Assembly (NCBI GenBank): GCA_020064725.1
Contig: JAGTWJ010000017.1
Location: forward strand, 4,402,001 to 4,466,000
Source of the DNA: Drechslerella dactyloides
Taxonomy: Eukaryota > Ascomycota > Orbiliomycetes > Orbiliales > Orbiliaceae
DNA: 64,000 nucleotides
Direction: 5' to 3'
A program made the translations under genes and the position numbers. The notes below the pieces were generated by a model. It had not been told where the DNA came from. It worked only from the letters and a program-made list of their open reading frames with translations, and did not search any database. The stretch's first letter is position 1; the number at the start of each line of letters is the position of its first letter. Below, piece after piece: positions 37,901 through 50,394 of the stretch.

Positions 37901-38223
37901 CCTCCGAGGCGTACGACTTTTTACAGGTGGACGAGGACTCGCGGATTGTGGCGACGCTGACGCAGGGTGATATGCGCCAGTTTTACGAGCGGTATGTAAG
38001 GCCCGGTAGCGGCACGCGGGCGAAGCTCAGCGTGCACTTGAAGAGCGTGTCGAAGAAGGCTGTCGAGGCTGCAACGGAAGAAAAGGAGAAAGAAAAGGAG
38101 AAGGAGAAGGAGGGAGTGTTTATTACGGATGTGAGCGCGTGGAAGGGGGGTATGGTGCTGTCGCGGGGTCCGCGACCGGTACGGCCGCTGGAGGAGATGG
38201 AGCGGATGAGCGTGAAGCTGTGA
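34999..38223 (+). CDS. Insulin-degrading-enzyme type M16 metallopeptidase (Ste23-like)
   Basis: Zinc peptidase that degrades short peptides inside a closed chamber; the yeast relatives Axl1 and Ste23 process a-factor. 995 residues from five exons: 34999-35677, 35728-35840, 35922-37283, 37337-37575 and 37629-38223. All four introns (50-81 nt) are in phase. The inverted zinc motif H-x2-E-H is at 73-77 (H-A-V-E-H), and the third ligand is Glu154 in V-D-S-E-H-K-K-N, 77 residues later as in human insulin-degrading enzyme. The usual neighbouring signatures follow: F-M-G-T-K-K-Y-P, N-A-Y-T-S-A, F-E-V-S. Later domains include L-G-Y-V-V-F-S-G, which in the family contributes to the catalytic cleft. 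A Lys/Glu-rich insert (E-K-E-K repeats, encoded near 38079-38110) lies close to the C-terminus. The start at 34999 gives the expected domain edge. Confidence 0.95.
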
Positions 38224-38967
38224 TCGTATTACTTTTTGGTTTCTTTTCATGTGGTTACGCTTTTTTTGTGTGATGGGTTCATTGTTTATACGATGATACG
38301 ATACGATACGATACGTAAGGCGTCGGTTACCCTTTTTTCTTTCTTTCTTACTTACTTCTTCGTTTGAACTGGTCCTTGAGGGGTGGTTCTGGCTCTATTC
38401 ACTTTGGATTCCTTGGTTTTGGTTTTGGTTTCTTTAAATAGTGTGGTTGTGGTTGTGGTTGATATATGGATGTATGCGGCTCGATGCTGCGGTGATGTGT
38501 ACGGTGGAGGATGTATAGAGGAGAGAATCGCATTTCCATTTCCACGTCACTCCAATTGCCATACGGTCGGCCCTATATAAGCACGCTTGCATGGAAAATT
38601 AAAATCGGTAGACGGATAGAATTGTGATTCCCTGTCGGGGATAATTTCCCTTCGTATACCAGCCGTGTTCACTGGACGGAGGGAGATCGCTTGAGAACCT
38701 CGATGCTATGATAGAAATATAAGCAGCTCCGCCGCACCATCCTGATATCTAGGTAACGAATATATATACGAAACAATCCAACGCCGAACACCACGTCCGC
38801 ATGCTATATACCATACACTACCACCCATCAAACACACCTCACACACCATCCATCCAACTGTCCACCCACCCATTCTTCCATTCATTCAGACGAACGGGCT
38901 GACGGACAAACAGATGGATTAATCGACCGGCTGGCCAACAGACTGACAACCAGATGGATAAACCCCG
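38224..38967. other. Convergent intergenic region with microsatellites
   Basis: This is the 3' flank of both the peptidase and the Mpp6-like gene. It contains four GATAC units (38295-38314), TTTCTTTC runs and GGTTTT/GGTTGT repeats (38416-38460). No coding frame is seen. Confidence 0.6.
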
Positions 38968-39993
38968 TCAACTCCGTCGCTGCCGCTTCTTAAAGTTGCC
39001 GGAGCCAGCACCACCATCCCCCTCCACCCCCCGTTTCCTGCCTCTGCCCCTTCCGTTACTGTTACCGTTGTTACCGTTATTAGCTACCGGACACGCGGCG
39101 CGGACGTGGCCGCGCTGATGGCAGGTGTAGCACTCCACATCCTTCATCGGACTCGAACTCGACGGTGCGCGGCCGCCGATTTGTGTAAGGGTACGTAGCG
39201 TTCTGTCCGCCGCCTTTATTTTCGATGCCGCCTTTTTCGCGCGGCGGTCTCGTTCGTCTGTACTGTCGTCGTCGCTGGTGTCTTGGTCGTCGTCGGAGGT
39301 GGGGTCTCTTTTGACGGTGGGGGCGGGTGCTGTTCTTCCGCCAAAGTAACGGCGTCCCGTCCCTTTTCCTCCACCCTCTTTACCACCCTCGTCTTCCCCG
39401 TCGTCGGAGTTATCGTCGTCGTCGTCGTCGTCAGAGGAAGAGGAAGAAGAAGAATCGGAGGGGAGGTCGCCGATGAAGACGCGAACGGCGCCAACCATCT
39501 CCCCGCCGCCCCGCACGGCCGGCACCCCCAAACTCCAGCGCTCGGACATACCCGCTGCCGAAACTCCAATCGCAGCGGCGCGGCGACCGTCTTCCGACGC
39601 GACGGCCTCGCGTATCGCTGCGCGCGAGATGTCAACGCGCCTCTTGTCCGTCTTTCCTCCCGTCACCGTGGGTATCTGTGTAGGTGTAGTTGTAGTATCG
39701 GAGTTGGAGTTGGAGTTGGAGGCGGGTATGCTCTTCCTCGAGGAGCCCTTCGCATTCGACGGCCGTTGCATAAACTACATTCGTTCAAACACATTAGCAC
39801 AAAACTCTTCCACTCTATTCCCCACCCTATCCTATCCAATCCGCCACTCCGCCGCTCCACTCGCGACGTGCGCGAGAGTATAAGTGTGGTAGTATGGGTA
39901 GGGTAGGGTAGTAAGGAGAAGGGGGAATACCTTCATATTCAACAGCCGCGACGAAACAGGCTTCGCAGCCGCCGACGCCCCCGCTGACGCCAT
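38968..39993 (-). CDS. Mpp6-type nuclear exosome cofactor with C-terminal CCHC zinc knuckle
   Basis: 289 residues from two exons, 39931-39993 and 38968-39774; the 156-nt intron is in phase. The splice creates the Mpp6 signature S-S-R-L-L-N-M-K-F-M-Q-R at residues 14-25, which in the family docks onto the exosome. A helical segment with S-E-R-W-S-L follows, then an acidic Ser/Asp run and G-R-R-Y-F-G-G near 160, resembling the second conserved Mpp6 box. Mpp6 binds Rrp6/exosome and poly-pyrimidine RNA in rRNA and ncRNA decay. Unlike yeast or human Mpp6, this protein continues into a zinc knuckle (Cys236, Cys239, His244, Cys249; C-x2-C-x4-H-x4-C) and an Arg/Gly-rich basic tail ending in K-K-R-Q-R-R-S. 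Family naming rests on the N-terminal signature and the order of motifs. Confidence 0.82.
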
Positions 39994-41930
39994 CTTATCC
40001 CTTCTCTCTTAATCTATCTTTCCGTCGTCTGTTGTCTGGTAGCAGGTAAGTAGCCGTCGTAGTCGCGCGTCGGTCGTGGTCGGCGTGGTAGGTAGGTAGG
40101 TAGGTATGCCGTGGTGCGATGCGATGTATGTGTGGTGATGTCAGTGTGAAATTTATTTGCGACAAGTCAACAACGGAACGATTGATTAGGTACGTACTCC
40201 TCGCCACGCACGCGAACGGTCGCGCCACATACGTACAAAAAATTACACGCGAAACACAAAATCTACAATTTACAGCACGCACCGTCTCGCGAGCGGATGG
40301 ACGCCCGCTTCGTAGGTAAAGCTCGTCAGTCAGGTTCCGCGAGACAGACACGCATGCTGAATAGATTGCCATGAAATGAAATGCCTTGTAGACATCGACA
40401 ATTTTTTTTATTGTCTCGCAAACCGAATTGCCGTATGTAGAGCGTGCAAAATCGACGAAAACCATATTACTACATACATACATACATATCTCTTTTCGAT
40501 ATATAGGCAGTACTAGAGTATACTCAGAACTTGTAACTGCAGAATATCTTCTTTCATAAAGTTCACGACTGGAAACGTATTATGGCGTCTGCGATTTCTG
40601 CAAGAGATCGGTGGCGGTCCTTTGGTTGCGAAAATCTTGCAAAAATTAATTTCTGCAAGTTGCAGTCTTCGAAATCGAAATCCGAAAAGATATAATTTAG
40701 AAATCTGCATGGAAAGGTGAATACCCCTACTGCTATGTTTGGTTCTAATAACTAGTGTATATCTCGACATCTTGCATATGCACATGCACACCCTTAGCCA
40801 AGACTACGCAATGGGTGAAATTCACCGAATGCGTATATTTTGCAAACATCCATTCAAAGGTAACTTCAGGGTCAGCAATGTCTCGAACACCAGAAGCTGG
40901 ACGCACGGTAATACCAGCACCACGCCACTATTAGGTCGTGCAGCAGAGTTGGCCTGTAGCCGGCCTGATGTTAGATTCCGAGTACGACAAGCTGCTAGTG
41001 ACAAGTTAGAGCCCAGTAATTGCTAGGCTATATATACTCCAGCGGCCAGCTGCTATATATACAGATAGAGCGCCCGGCTGCTCTTTGGGCGACTGCTTGT
41101 TGAGTGGCTTCTGCTCCGTGATCTGATGGTGGCTAGGTCCCTTAAAACCATATAATTAGCAAGCGGACCTCACCTACAATGTACTTATGGAATCTTAGAC
41201 ACGGATACCTCTTATTTATCAGAACTCAATACATACGTTAATCCTGGAAGCGAGATGTGTAGTATGTTGTACACTTTGCAAGCCGTAACGAACGCTTATG
41301 CGCATGCCTCATGCATGATAGATGGCTACAATTTTTCCGTAGAATCTGTGCTATAGCTCGAGGCCATGGATTCACGTCAGATATTCGCCAAGTCGGATCC
41401 GTCCTGTGTATACTACCCAAACTCGATTGAACTCGGACGCAACTTTCCTGCCGGTGAATGTATCGTGGACGTATATATCCAGGACTGGTTTGGAATGACT
41501 ATTAACCTTGGACCGTTGGTCTCGGTTCACAAGAGCACTCTACGTGTGTCCAGATTTTGGTTCACGAGACGAAGTACACTCGAAGCAATCAAGTTCGAGG
41601 CTAGAGTTGCACGGACAATCTACGCACACAAACATGAAATGGGCTCACCAATTTATAATTCAATATCTATCATGGTATCAACGGCCATTGATAACAACAG
41701 AACGAACAAGGGTATATTGTATGCGTCGCTAACAGCCTAACAGGCAAATGCAGCAATCACGCCTCACACGAGGCGCGTATGTACAGGTGAAACGGAAAGA
41801 AAATACCACAAAACGACACAAAAATGCAACATCCAGTCTTTGTACAGTCCCCACCACATCGCTCTTCAAAATTAAATCAACCGATCAATCGATCAATCGA
41901 CGCGCCCTGCCGCTGGATAGCGCACCCGAC
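39994..41930. other. Intergenic, 1.9 kb
   Basis: Upstream region of the Mpp6-like gene and 3' flank of the GH55 gene. A GGTA pentuple (40087-40106) lies about 95 bases before the Mpp6-like start. A 124-codon frame at 41366-41740 (plus) has no recognisable domain and is not called. Confidence 0.5.
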
Positions 41931-44512
41931 CTATGGCTGCGAAAACATGGCAATCGTCGACGCAAACCCGTTCTTGTTCTCCGGCTGCGGCACCAGCTTC
42001 TTACCGTTCAGCTTTACCAGGTTGCTGACGCCAACCGTGTTCAAATTGTACATGAAGAAGTTCTGCACGCTGCCCTCCAGCGAGACCATGTCGTCCTGGC
42101 ACGTCTGGTTTTTCAGACAATCCTGTCCGTAGTTCTCGAAAAAGCTGTACAGACCCGCGCCGTAGATGAGCACGTCCTTCGAGTCCTTGACGCGCATTCC
42201 GATCGCTTTCGCGCACGTCGAGCCCATGTTCTTGTCCGGGCAGTCGTACACGGGGTCTTGGAAAGCCGGGTTGACCTCGTACGGCAGGTAGACGGTCGGG
42301 TTGCTCTGGTAGTAGGGGGTCTCCGTCTGGATCATGCCGAGGAAGACGTTCTTCGTGTCCGTCAGCTGGTACTGGTACATGACGTTGTGCTCGGCGGCCG
42401 TGCCGTAGCCCCAGACGGGGCCCTGCTGCGTCTCGATCCACAGGCCGCGGCCGCTGTAGATGGTGATCTGGCTAAAGTCCTTCTGGTCGAGCTCGTGGTC
42501 GGACGTCCAGATCCAGTTGTTCTCCATGTAGACACTGCCGGTCTTGCCGACGTGCATCAGCATGAAGGCGGACTCGCAGTTGTTGTTGATGGCCGTCGAG
42601 TTGGGGTTCTTCTTGCAGGTGTCCGATTGGAGGTGCGTGCCGGCGCTGCCGCCGACGCGGATGTGCACGTCCCACATGCCGTTGGTGCCCTTTTGGCCGT
42701 AGGCATCGGCCATGTTCCATTCGAGGAGGATGGCACCACCGGCGGGGCCCGCGGTCTCGAGGACGAGGTCGGACAGTTCGACGATACCGGTCTCGCCGGG
42801 CTTGCCGACCTGCACGACAGGTTTGGGGTTCTTGGAGTCCGCGAAGAAGGCGCCGTCCGAGATGAGCGTGGCCCAGCACTCGCCAACAAGCTTGGTGTTG
42901 GGTGGGATGTACAGCGTGGAAGTCAGACGGTAGACGCCGTGGTCGAGGTAGATGACTTTGCCAACGTTTTGGCTGAGGAGAGCCTGGAGAGTGGCGGTGT
43001 CGTCGGTCTTGCCATCACCCTTGCAGCCCCTGGAGCGAGCGGAGACGATCTGCGAGGCCGGGACATCGGCGTACTGTGGGCGAGAGCGCTCAAAGATGTT
43101 GCCGTTGCCGTCGAGGAGAGCGGCGGGCTTCTGGGGCTTCGGGGTGAGGTTGGCCTGGACTCTGCTGCCGCCGTTGGCGGAATAGACGCGGCCCTGTCCC
43201 CAGCTTTCCACGGTCGTAGCACCGTTAGATCCAGCGAGAATTGGGCTGCTATTGTTATTAGCAACAATGGCCGGAACGTTGTTGGTCAGCAGGTTATCGA
43301 TGACCAGGGTGCCGCCGGTGATCGGCATGCTCGTGGCAGAGTGGACGGTCTTGACACCGACCGGGGTGTTGGAAATCTTGCTGTCGAGGACGAGGACGGA
43401 GCCGACATTCTGAGCGCTGGCACCACCAGTGGTCATATCGATACCGACGCCGCAGTCCTGGATGTCGAGGCTCTTGAAGGTCCAGCCCCAGTTCCAGTTG
43501 ATGAGCATGGCGGTCTTGACATTTTTGAAGACAAAGTTGCGGGTGGTGAACTGCTGGTTGCCAAGGAAGGCGCCCAGCTTGCCGCCGTTGAACGTCAGGT
43601 CCGACATGAACCCGCCGGAACCGTTGTCCATGAAAATACCCTGGCTGTCCGTAGTTCCCTATTTGAGAGAGTTTATTAGCACGCCTCGTGTGCAGGGCAC
43701 ATGGTACGCATGGCGGGGAACCATGTCAAAACCACGCATTATCGAACGTACCATCTCAAAACGAATGTTGATCAGAGAAGAAGCCTGAGCGACCTGCCAG
43801 TGGATACCAGTTCCAGCCTTCGTCGCAGTCAAGTCAATGACAAAGTTGCGAACAGCCCGGAAGAAGCTGGAAGCACCGTTAGCACCAATTGTTGGATAAA
43901 AGGTTCTAGGAGACATACTTGTTCTGGTTGGTGTACCAGTTCGAGCCGTCGCTCTCGTAAGGATCGCTGTCGATAACCGCAATGCCGCTGAACGATGCAG
44001 CAGCCTTCAGCGTAGGCGGGTTACCTGCATCGCCGACGAGCTGGCTGTAGTAGACGGCGATGATGGGCTTCGAAACAACATAGGTGCCGCTGGGGAAGTA
44101 GATCAGGCCCGGCTGGGTCGTCGACGAATCACAACCCTTCATGCAACGAGTGCCAGCTTGGATAGCAGCATTGATTGCGTCTGAATCATCGGTGACACCG
44201 TCACCTTTGGCACCAAACTCCTTGACGTTCCTGAAAACTTTGTAGGACTGCGGGTCCGCGTTGAAGGCGGCGACGCCTTGGTGTTGAACATCACCAAGCC
44301 AGTAGGAGCCGGCAGCCGTGACATTCGCGTGATACGAAGTATCATTCCTGTATCCGTAATATGGGACCAACGATGGACTGTTCATAAAACTCGTTAGGAG
44401 GCATGATCGATAGCTTATTTAGGAGCTGTACATACCGCTGGAGAATGGGGACGGCCGATGCAAAGTGAGCCAGGGCGCAGACAGCACCCAGCAGAGAGCC
44501 GGTGAAATGCAT
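41931..44512 (-). CDS. Secreted GH55 exo-beta-1,3-glucanase
   Basis: Extracellular glucan 1,3-beta-glucosidase, 792 residues. Exons are 44436-44512, 43919-44377, 43752-43866 and 41931-43658; the introns of 58, 52 and 93 nt are in phase. A signal peptide covers about residues 1-20 (cleavage after A-S-A). Two right-handed beta-helix halves each start with the pectate-lyase-fold motif, here V-K-E-F-G-A-K-G-D-G-V-T-D-D-S and, about 340 residues later, S-R-G-C-K-G-D-G-K-T-D-D-T. N-Q-N-N-F-F-R-A-V-R-N-F-V-I-D across the second junction is typical of GH55. The length matches the family. GH55 enzymes remove glucose from laminarin-like glucans, for wall remodelling or nutrition. An ORF of 643 codons runs on the opposite strand but is a codon-bias shadow. 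Confidence 0.95.
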
Positions 44513-47500
44513 CTTTGAGCGAGTGCGAGAGGACCGATGGTACGTCTTCCACGAAAGATAACTTGTCGAAGCCTGAGCAACCGATGACTGAGGCCTGCTG
44601 GAGTGCAAGATGGTGGAGGGCGAGAGAATTAGTTGAGGGGTGCTGAGGGAGATATAATTTATGTGTCTACGTCGCTGGGGGGGAGCTGTAGCTCTGCAGC
44701 TCTCAGGCAACACAGCGCTGTTTCAACGTCGCTCAGTCTCGAAACGCCAGCTGCTTGAAGCGGAAGTTTCGATTCAGGTCAGAGACTTCAGCGAGATAGT
44801 AGAAGGTTCTACCCTCTGGAGGAAATAGCGAAGAGCGTCGAGCTCAGGTTGTCTGGATTATATTGCCGTGGTTCAATTATCCTCTCTCCGAGAGATTTGT
44901 CAATTTACGACGGAATCGAAGGAACTAGCCAAGCCGACTATCGAACTGCGAACAGAGCAAGGGACTGGATCGTGCCACGGAACAGTCAAATGAACGTTGT
45001 GTATAATACTCTAGGTATATACGCCGTGCCGTAGATAAGTAGGTATAGAGCGACCTATGCGCGTGTCGTGCTGTCTAGAAGCAACGATAAAGAATGAAGG
45101 AATTCGAGGCACGATAGTGTCAACTACCCGTCCCACGTATCAAGAGCTATCTAGCCTGCGCCGTCGACGGGGCAGTGCACTAGTGAATGCAAGGAAAGAC
45201 TAAATGAAAGAAAATGTCTCTCCACAGGAGAGAGGCAAGGAAAGAAATGAGGAAAGAAGGAGAAGAGAATCGGTCCAGTAGCTAGACTGTGCGCCGGCTG
45301 CTCAGCAAGACGGATCGAGAGACCAGATGAGTTCGCGAGGGCTCTCAATCTTATATAGAATCACAAGACACTTACGCAAGCAAGCACGCACGCACGCATG
45401 CTGCAGCGGGCAGGCAGGCATTCATCCCTCTGGTCGAGCGGGCGAGGGACCATATCCACTAGCAGCGCCGTATCCGCGTCTCGGATCGAACGCCCGCCGT
45501 AAAAAAAAAAAAAAAAAAAAAAACATTCCTTCAATCGAGCTAATGAACAGGGAGATGAGAAGCTACCTAGACAGGCCCACGTACCGGTACCGCGCCCTGG
45601 CAGCTACTCCGTGGGCAGGCTTGTGGGTGACGCACACCGCTGCATATGCACGCCCCCCCGCCAAGCCAGGTGCCGGCTGTTGTCTGCGAGGCCGAGTTGT
45701 ACCTGCATTGGACCGCATCGCTTGGAGGAATGCCGCATATTTTCTATTTTCCGCAGGCTGTTAATTCTCCGCTCTGTCTCTGCAATCTTACCTCGCGAGT
45801 GGTAACATTCCTTTTTCGCCGCGAGACTCGACGCTGCCTTTGGACCCCCGTAGCCGTCGATATTCGCTGCTGGGGCCTTCAATCGAGACAGACAGGCCTG
45901 CCTGCTTGGAGGAGCTGCGTATGATCCAGCAGGCCAGCGGACATTATCATTGTTTCCCGAGATTCATTGGTGTGTTTCTGGCGCTCATCTGAGAAGGTCC
46001 CATACAAGTAGGCGCGACGGTCCCAAGTTTAGGTACATGTCCACGTACCCAGGACCGGTCTATCGGCAAGTTGGCAAGCTTGCGACCCTCTCCAGCGTCT
46101 GCCCTCTTTGATTCTATCGCGATTGCATGCTCCCCTGCACGGCGGTTTCTGCTGCACTGGCCACAGGCCACTCAGGTGGGATGGCGCCCCTGGCGCAGCC
46201 AGATGCGCCTGCTGAATGCCCTGTCTGTCTTTTTTTCCCCTTCTGCGCCTTCCCTGTCGATTGGGAAAAGCTTGGCCTCCGTCGACCAATCGCTTGCGTC
46301 AACACCCTGTCCGTTGTTCAACTTGAGACGAATTCGGTGTCCAAAACGCCAGGCTTGAAACGCGTTTTTTATGGGAAGAACTCCAACGCACCGTCACCAC
46401 TCGTGATGCGGACGGCCGGTTTTCAAGAGCAAGCAGGATGAGGCGAGGCCGCTGACTCGCTCGCGATGGATTCTGCGCCATCTTGGAAAACAATAGGACT
46501 TCCGCGTCGCAATTGGTGGGACATGCTGTGGCGATCGGAACGGGCTCGTGGATAACCTGGTTTCCAATAAATGAGGCTCGAGGCAGCAGTCGCGAGATTC
46601 GCGACCGCCCGGGCCAAGCATGCCGAGCGGTGGGGCCTTCCCATCGATCACAACATGCTTTTGCAAACCCGGAAGTATTTCAAGCCATCCGATCGATGAT
46701 ATCGAACCCAATCGTATCCTGAAGAATTTTGCAGTCCGAAAAGGAGCAAGAGCGCTCCTCAGGAATCGACCGAAAAATTCGACTCCGTCACCGACTCTTG
46801 GCATTCCTACCGTCGATGTCCAACCTTGCCGTTGTGTTCACCGAAAGTCAAAACGGGTTGGCGAGAGTCTGAGATGCTCGATGTTGTAACGGCGCATGCC
46901 TGCATGTATGCATGCTCGTTTCGGTCGCTTGTCTTGTTGGAAAAATCCAAACCTGTGACTATCTGGAGCTGCAGCTGGGATATGCTGGACCGAGAATGCT
47001 CCGAGTCTCCGTTGAGCAGCTGCAGCGATCTCGATTGACCACCAGCCCCTGCATTTGACCGAAGCTACGGTGTGCTCGATATTAAGTGTATCCCACGATG
47101 CACGTGCATGCATGCAATCTTTGGTTCTTTCTTTCTCTTTCTTTTCGAGAGCTCATTCGATCCCTCGAGCTCAAGCAATCCAGACCAGCCATCCCCTAAG
47201 CTGGTAAAATCCTAACTAGTGGCTGTGAAAGAAACACCGGCACGGAAACTAACCCCTCTGGATCAGAGATATCCGGCCGTATAATATCAACAGCCACGGG
47301 AAGGAGGTTTCCCGCGCGCGCGGGACAAACCAACCAGATCGGCAAGTCTCGACGTTTCGGATAGAGGCTCAATCTCAGGAAAACAACCATCGGAGTCCTG
47401 TTCTCGAACGAACTTAATTGCTTGTTTAATCGATAATACACTTGATATATGGCAACGACGTAAGCTGGATCTCATTGTAATTGGCCGGCTCTCAAGTTGC

Positions 47501-50394
47501 GTAGGGAGATGCTGACTACGCCTGCGATTTCCTAGTCGGCAGCGAGGGACCAATCGCTGGTGAACCGGGATGGGCGAGCTGGCGACGCAGATAGAGTGCG
47601 TGTCTGGGATATACGGACGAGTACGGTAGCTGCGATTGTATCAGGCCAATTAACCGACATCGCTAGTCTCGGGCAGCATCTTGCCGGCTGATCAGCTCAA
47701 TTGTTGGAATTAGCCACTATACGTCCGACATATTCGATTGCTTTGCTTACACGGTGTATGTGCATACTTTTATCCATATATCCAACTGGAAAGCTGGGTG
47801 CTATGAGATGTTCCTGTGAGAGTTAGTTGGAAGTTGGTGTAGCTCGGTAGGGCCGAGACGCCAACAGCAACGCGAGAGCTCTCAGCCTTCATATACGTGT
47901 TGCAAGCTTAAATAGACGTCGGCGCAGGCCTGGTAGCTGACTTCTAGCTTCTTGGGCATTTGCTGCGAGCATGCCGGTCCCTCCAATCTGTGAATTAAGT
48001 GCAGGACCCTGAAGAATTTGGAAGCTTGTTTAGTGCCCAGATACAGCTATGGAACGCTTCACAAGATATGTGATATGAAGCTAGCTTATATATGAATGGC
48101 AAGGTTCATGAGGGAGCTCATAGACAACTTGTTTCTACTATAACTAGAGAGAATCGTAAATATATATCGATCTATCCCTGTCTCGGTGTGGGGACATCCG
48201 GACGTCTTATATTGTTACAACTATACCCGAAGATATCGAATTGTAAAGTGAAATCTCGACTATGAAACTTTTCTTGATAGGTACGCGTACTCGAGATTGT
48301 ACTACACTAGCTTGACATTGTTGTATTTTATACAGCCTCGTAATTTCCCTTGAAAGTCTGTATACATATAGTTGCCTAGATACGTCGATACATGGATATC
48401 CGGATCCCGGACGTACTGGATTTATATAATCCAACTAATATATCCTCGTCATGAAACTGCTGTCATCAATATATTAGGGATTGCGACGGTTTCCCACTGC
48501 ATATTGTCCATATAACTACTCTCTGGGTGACATCTCCAAAGTTAAATATCTAGAAGATCTTTGAGAGATTCTGTGACACAAATTAAAGTTTTAGCTTATT
48601 TCTCTTTCACGACAAAGCTATAAACGATTGCGCAAGTGGGAATTTATGGGTAGCATGTGGTTCGCTTTGTCATAGTCATTAAGTCTAGAGCTGGCTCAGT
48701 AGACTGACGTCAAATAGCCCTGTAGCTTGATGTGTATCGAAATGCTGACATCTCAACATTCAGATATATATAAAAAGCCTATGTCAGCGATATCATTTTA
48801 CCAGATCAGCGGCGCCCCGTATTACGTAAGGCATGCAGGAGTTTCCGGAACGATCCGCAGACCGAAGCCATTGCCTTGCTTGATAAGCCATCTTCATTCA
48901 ATATTGATACTTAGGACAAATTGCGAGAACAGAGGTTCTGACAGAGTCTAGTACCCGGTATCTATCTACGCGACTCCCATGGCCCACATGCTCTCATTTG
49001 CAGTCGATTCTGATCCTGTCGAATTTCTTCTACCATCCATTCGCCGTGTAATTTTTCTGCTCCGTCCGCTCCATGTATGTATCCTATACATACTAGGACA
49101 ATGGCATTCGTTCACGGACAGGCGGGGTATTTGCCGTCTCGGATTCGTGGTCGAGGATTGTCTCGCGAGCTGGCTAGACTGCCGTACTTTATTAGTTTCT
49201 TCGCGGAGGACGAAGCGCGGAGGGTGCGTGAGTGGAGAGGTTTTCACGGAACTGGTCCGGAGCTAGATCCATGGAGGGCTCTGTGTCGATGATATCGATT
49301 CTTTGCTAGCAGCTACTCACAAATCTAAATCTAGTGCTGCACTTCGCTCCGTTAACTCTGCTCGACTGCTTGTTCAGCCTCAGAATCTCCAGACTACAAT
49401 TGGACTTGGAAGGCCCAAGGATCTCCAGTCGCTGCCTCATTGGTCGTTGTGGTTGGGAAACTGCACAAGAAGTTGTTGCTTTCTTTTCCCCAACATCCGG
49501 CCCACATCTCAATCCAATTGAGTCACGCTGAAGCTCCGATCGGGCCGACTATCGACCGCCGTTAACGTTATGCCCGCCTCTCATGACTGTCACGAGCTCA
49601 CGCCTTCCTTACGTGTCCGTGGTGAGTGGGGTGCGATGCGCGCGCCTTGTCGAAAACAGCTATTCCCCAGCCCGACGCTTAAGACCTATTTCCGATTATG
49701 TAAGCTAATGTAAGCGGGGCGAGACAGCTAATTCCGCCGACTCCGTCGATTGACGTTGAGGAGTCGAATGAGTCTTGAGGGCTGCGGGTGCCCGGATGCA
49801 GCTATGATCGTGGAGCCCTCGCTCCGTCGAGCTCTCTCACCGTCTGCGATTCGATGCGATATTGCGAGGGCGTGAGGGTATAAATACCACCGCCATCCGC
49901 ACGACGGCTTACGAAATCCCGTGTGGCAGCAGGACGCCAATGCACGAGCTCTTGGCAGGTTGGATTGGGCACGGTTTCCGCATTGGGCGCAGGCTCGTGT
50001 CGTAAGATTGATTACCAATACGTGTCTGATTAGTCAGAGAGACTGGCGGTTTTGGGACTCTCCGCAGGGCTTCAGGTAGGCTTGGACCGATATATTCGCA
50101 ACTGGCCAGCTTGACCTCTGAATAATGCGTGCGGGTGCTAATTCACTGCTGCTTTCCCAGATATCGACCGAGTTTTTATAATTCTTCGGACCACCAGCGG
50201 GCTGTTTCGTTTTCTGCTGCTGTTGTCTCTCGACCGGCGGGATCCATCCGATTGATATAGTTATACCGGCCGGTACTGCAGAGAGCCTGCCTGAACCCGA
50301 TCTAGGGTCTGTGCAAGGCGACGTTGGGCACATCTCGAAGCTTTCGTCCCACACGCATATCGATCCTCGATAAGAGCTCTGGCGCCCACTCAAG
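44513..50394. other. Gene-poor block of 5.9 kb
   Basis: No confident gene. It contains a 23-base poly(A) run (45501-45523), GCACGCACGCACGCATG near 45380, and a coding-looking but isolated frame at 49077-49292 (plus) without recognisable family. The right end is the upstream region of the C2H2 gene. No transposon ends were recognised. Confidence 0.45.
45501..45523. repeat. Poly(A) run of 23
   Basis: An uninterrupted run of 23 A on the plus strand. There is no upstream coding remnant that I can recognise. Confidence 0.9.

Noticed and set aside
39897..39911. GGGTA repeats in the Mpp6-like intron, telomere-like at first sight
   Set aside because: Only about three five-base units, not the TTAGGG repeat; ordinary microsatellite inside an intron.
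41748..43679. 643-codon open frame on the plus strand opposite the GH55 gene
   Set aside because: It mirrors the GC-rich third-codon bias of GH55 exon 4 and encodes a Val/Asp/Leu-rich sequence with no domain; GH55 on the minus strand explains the region fully.
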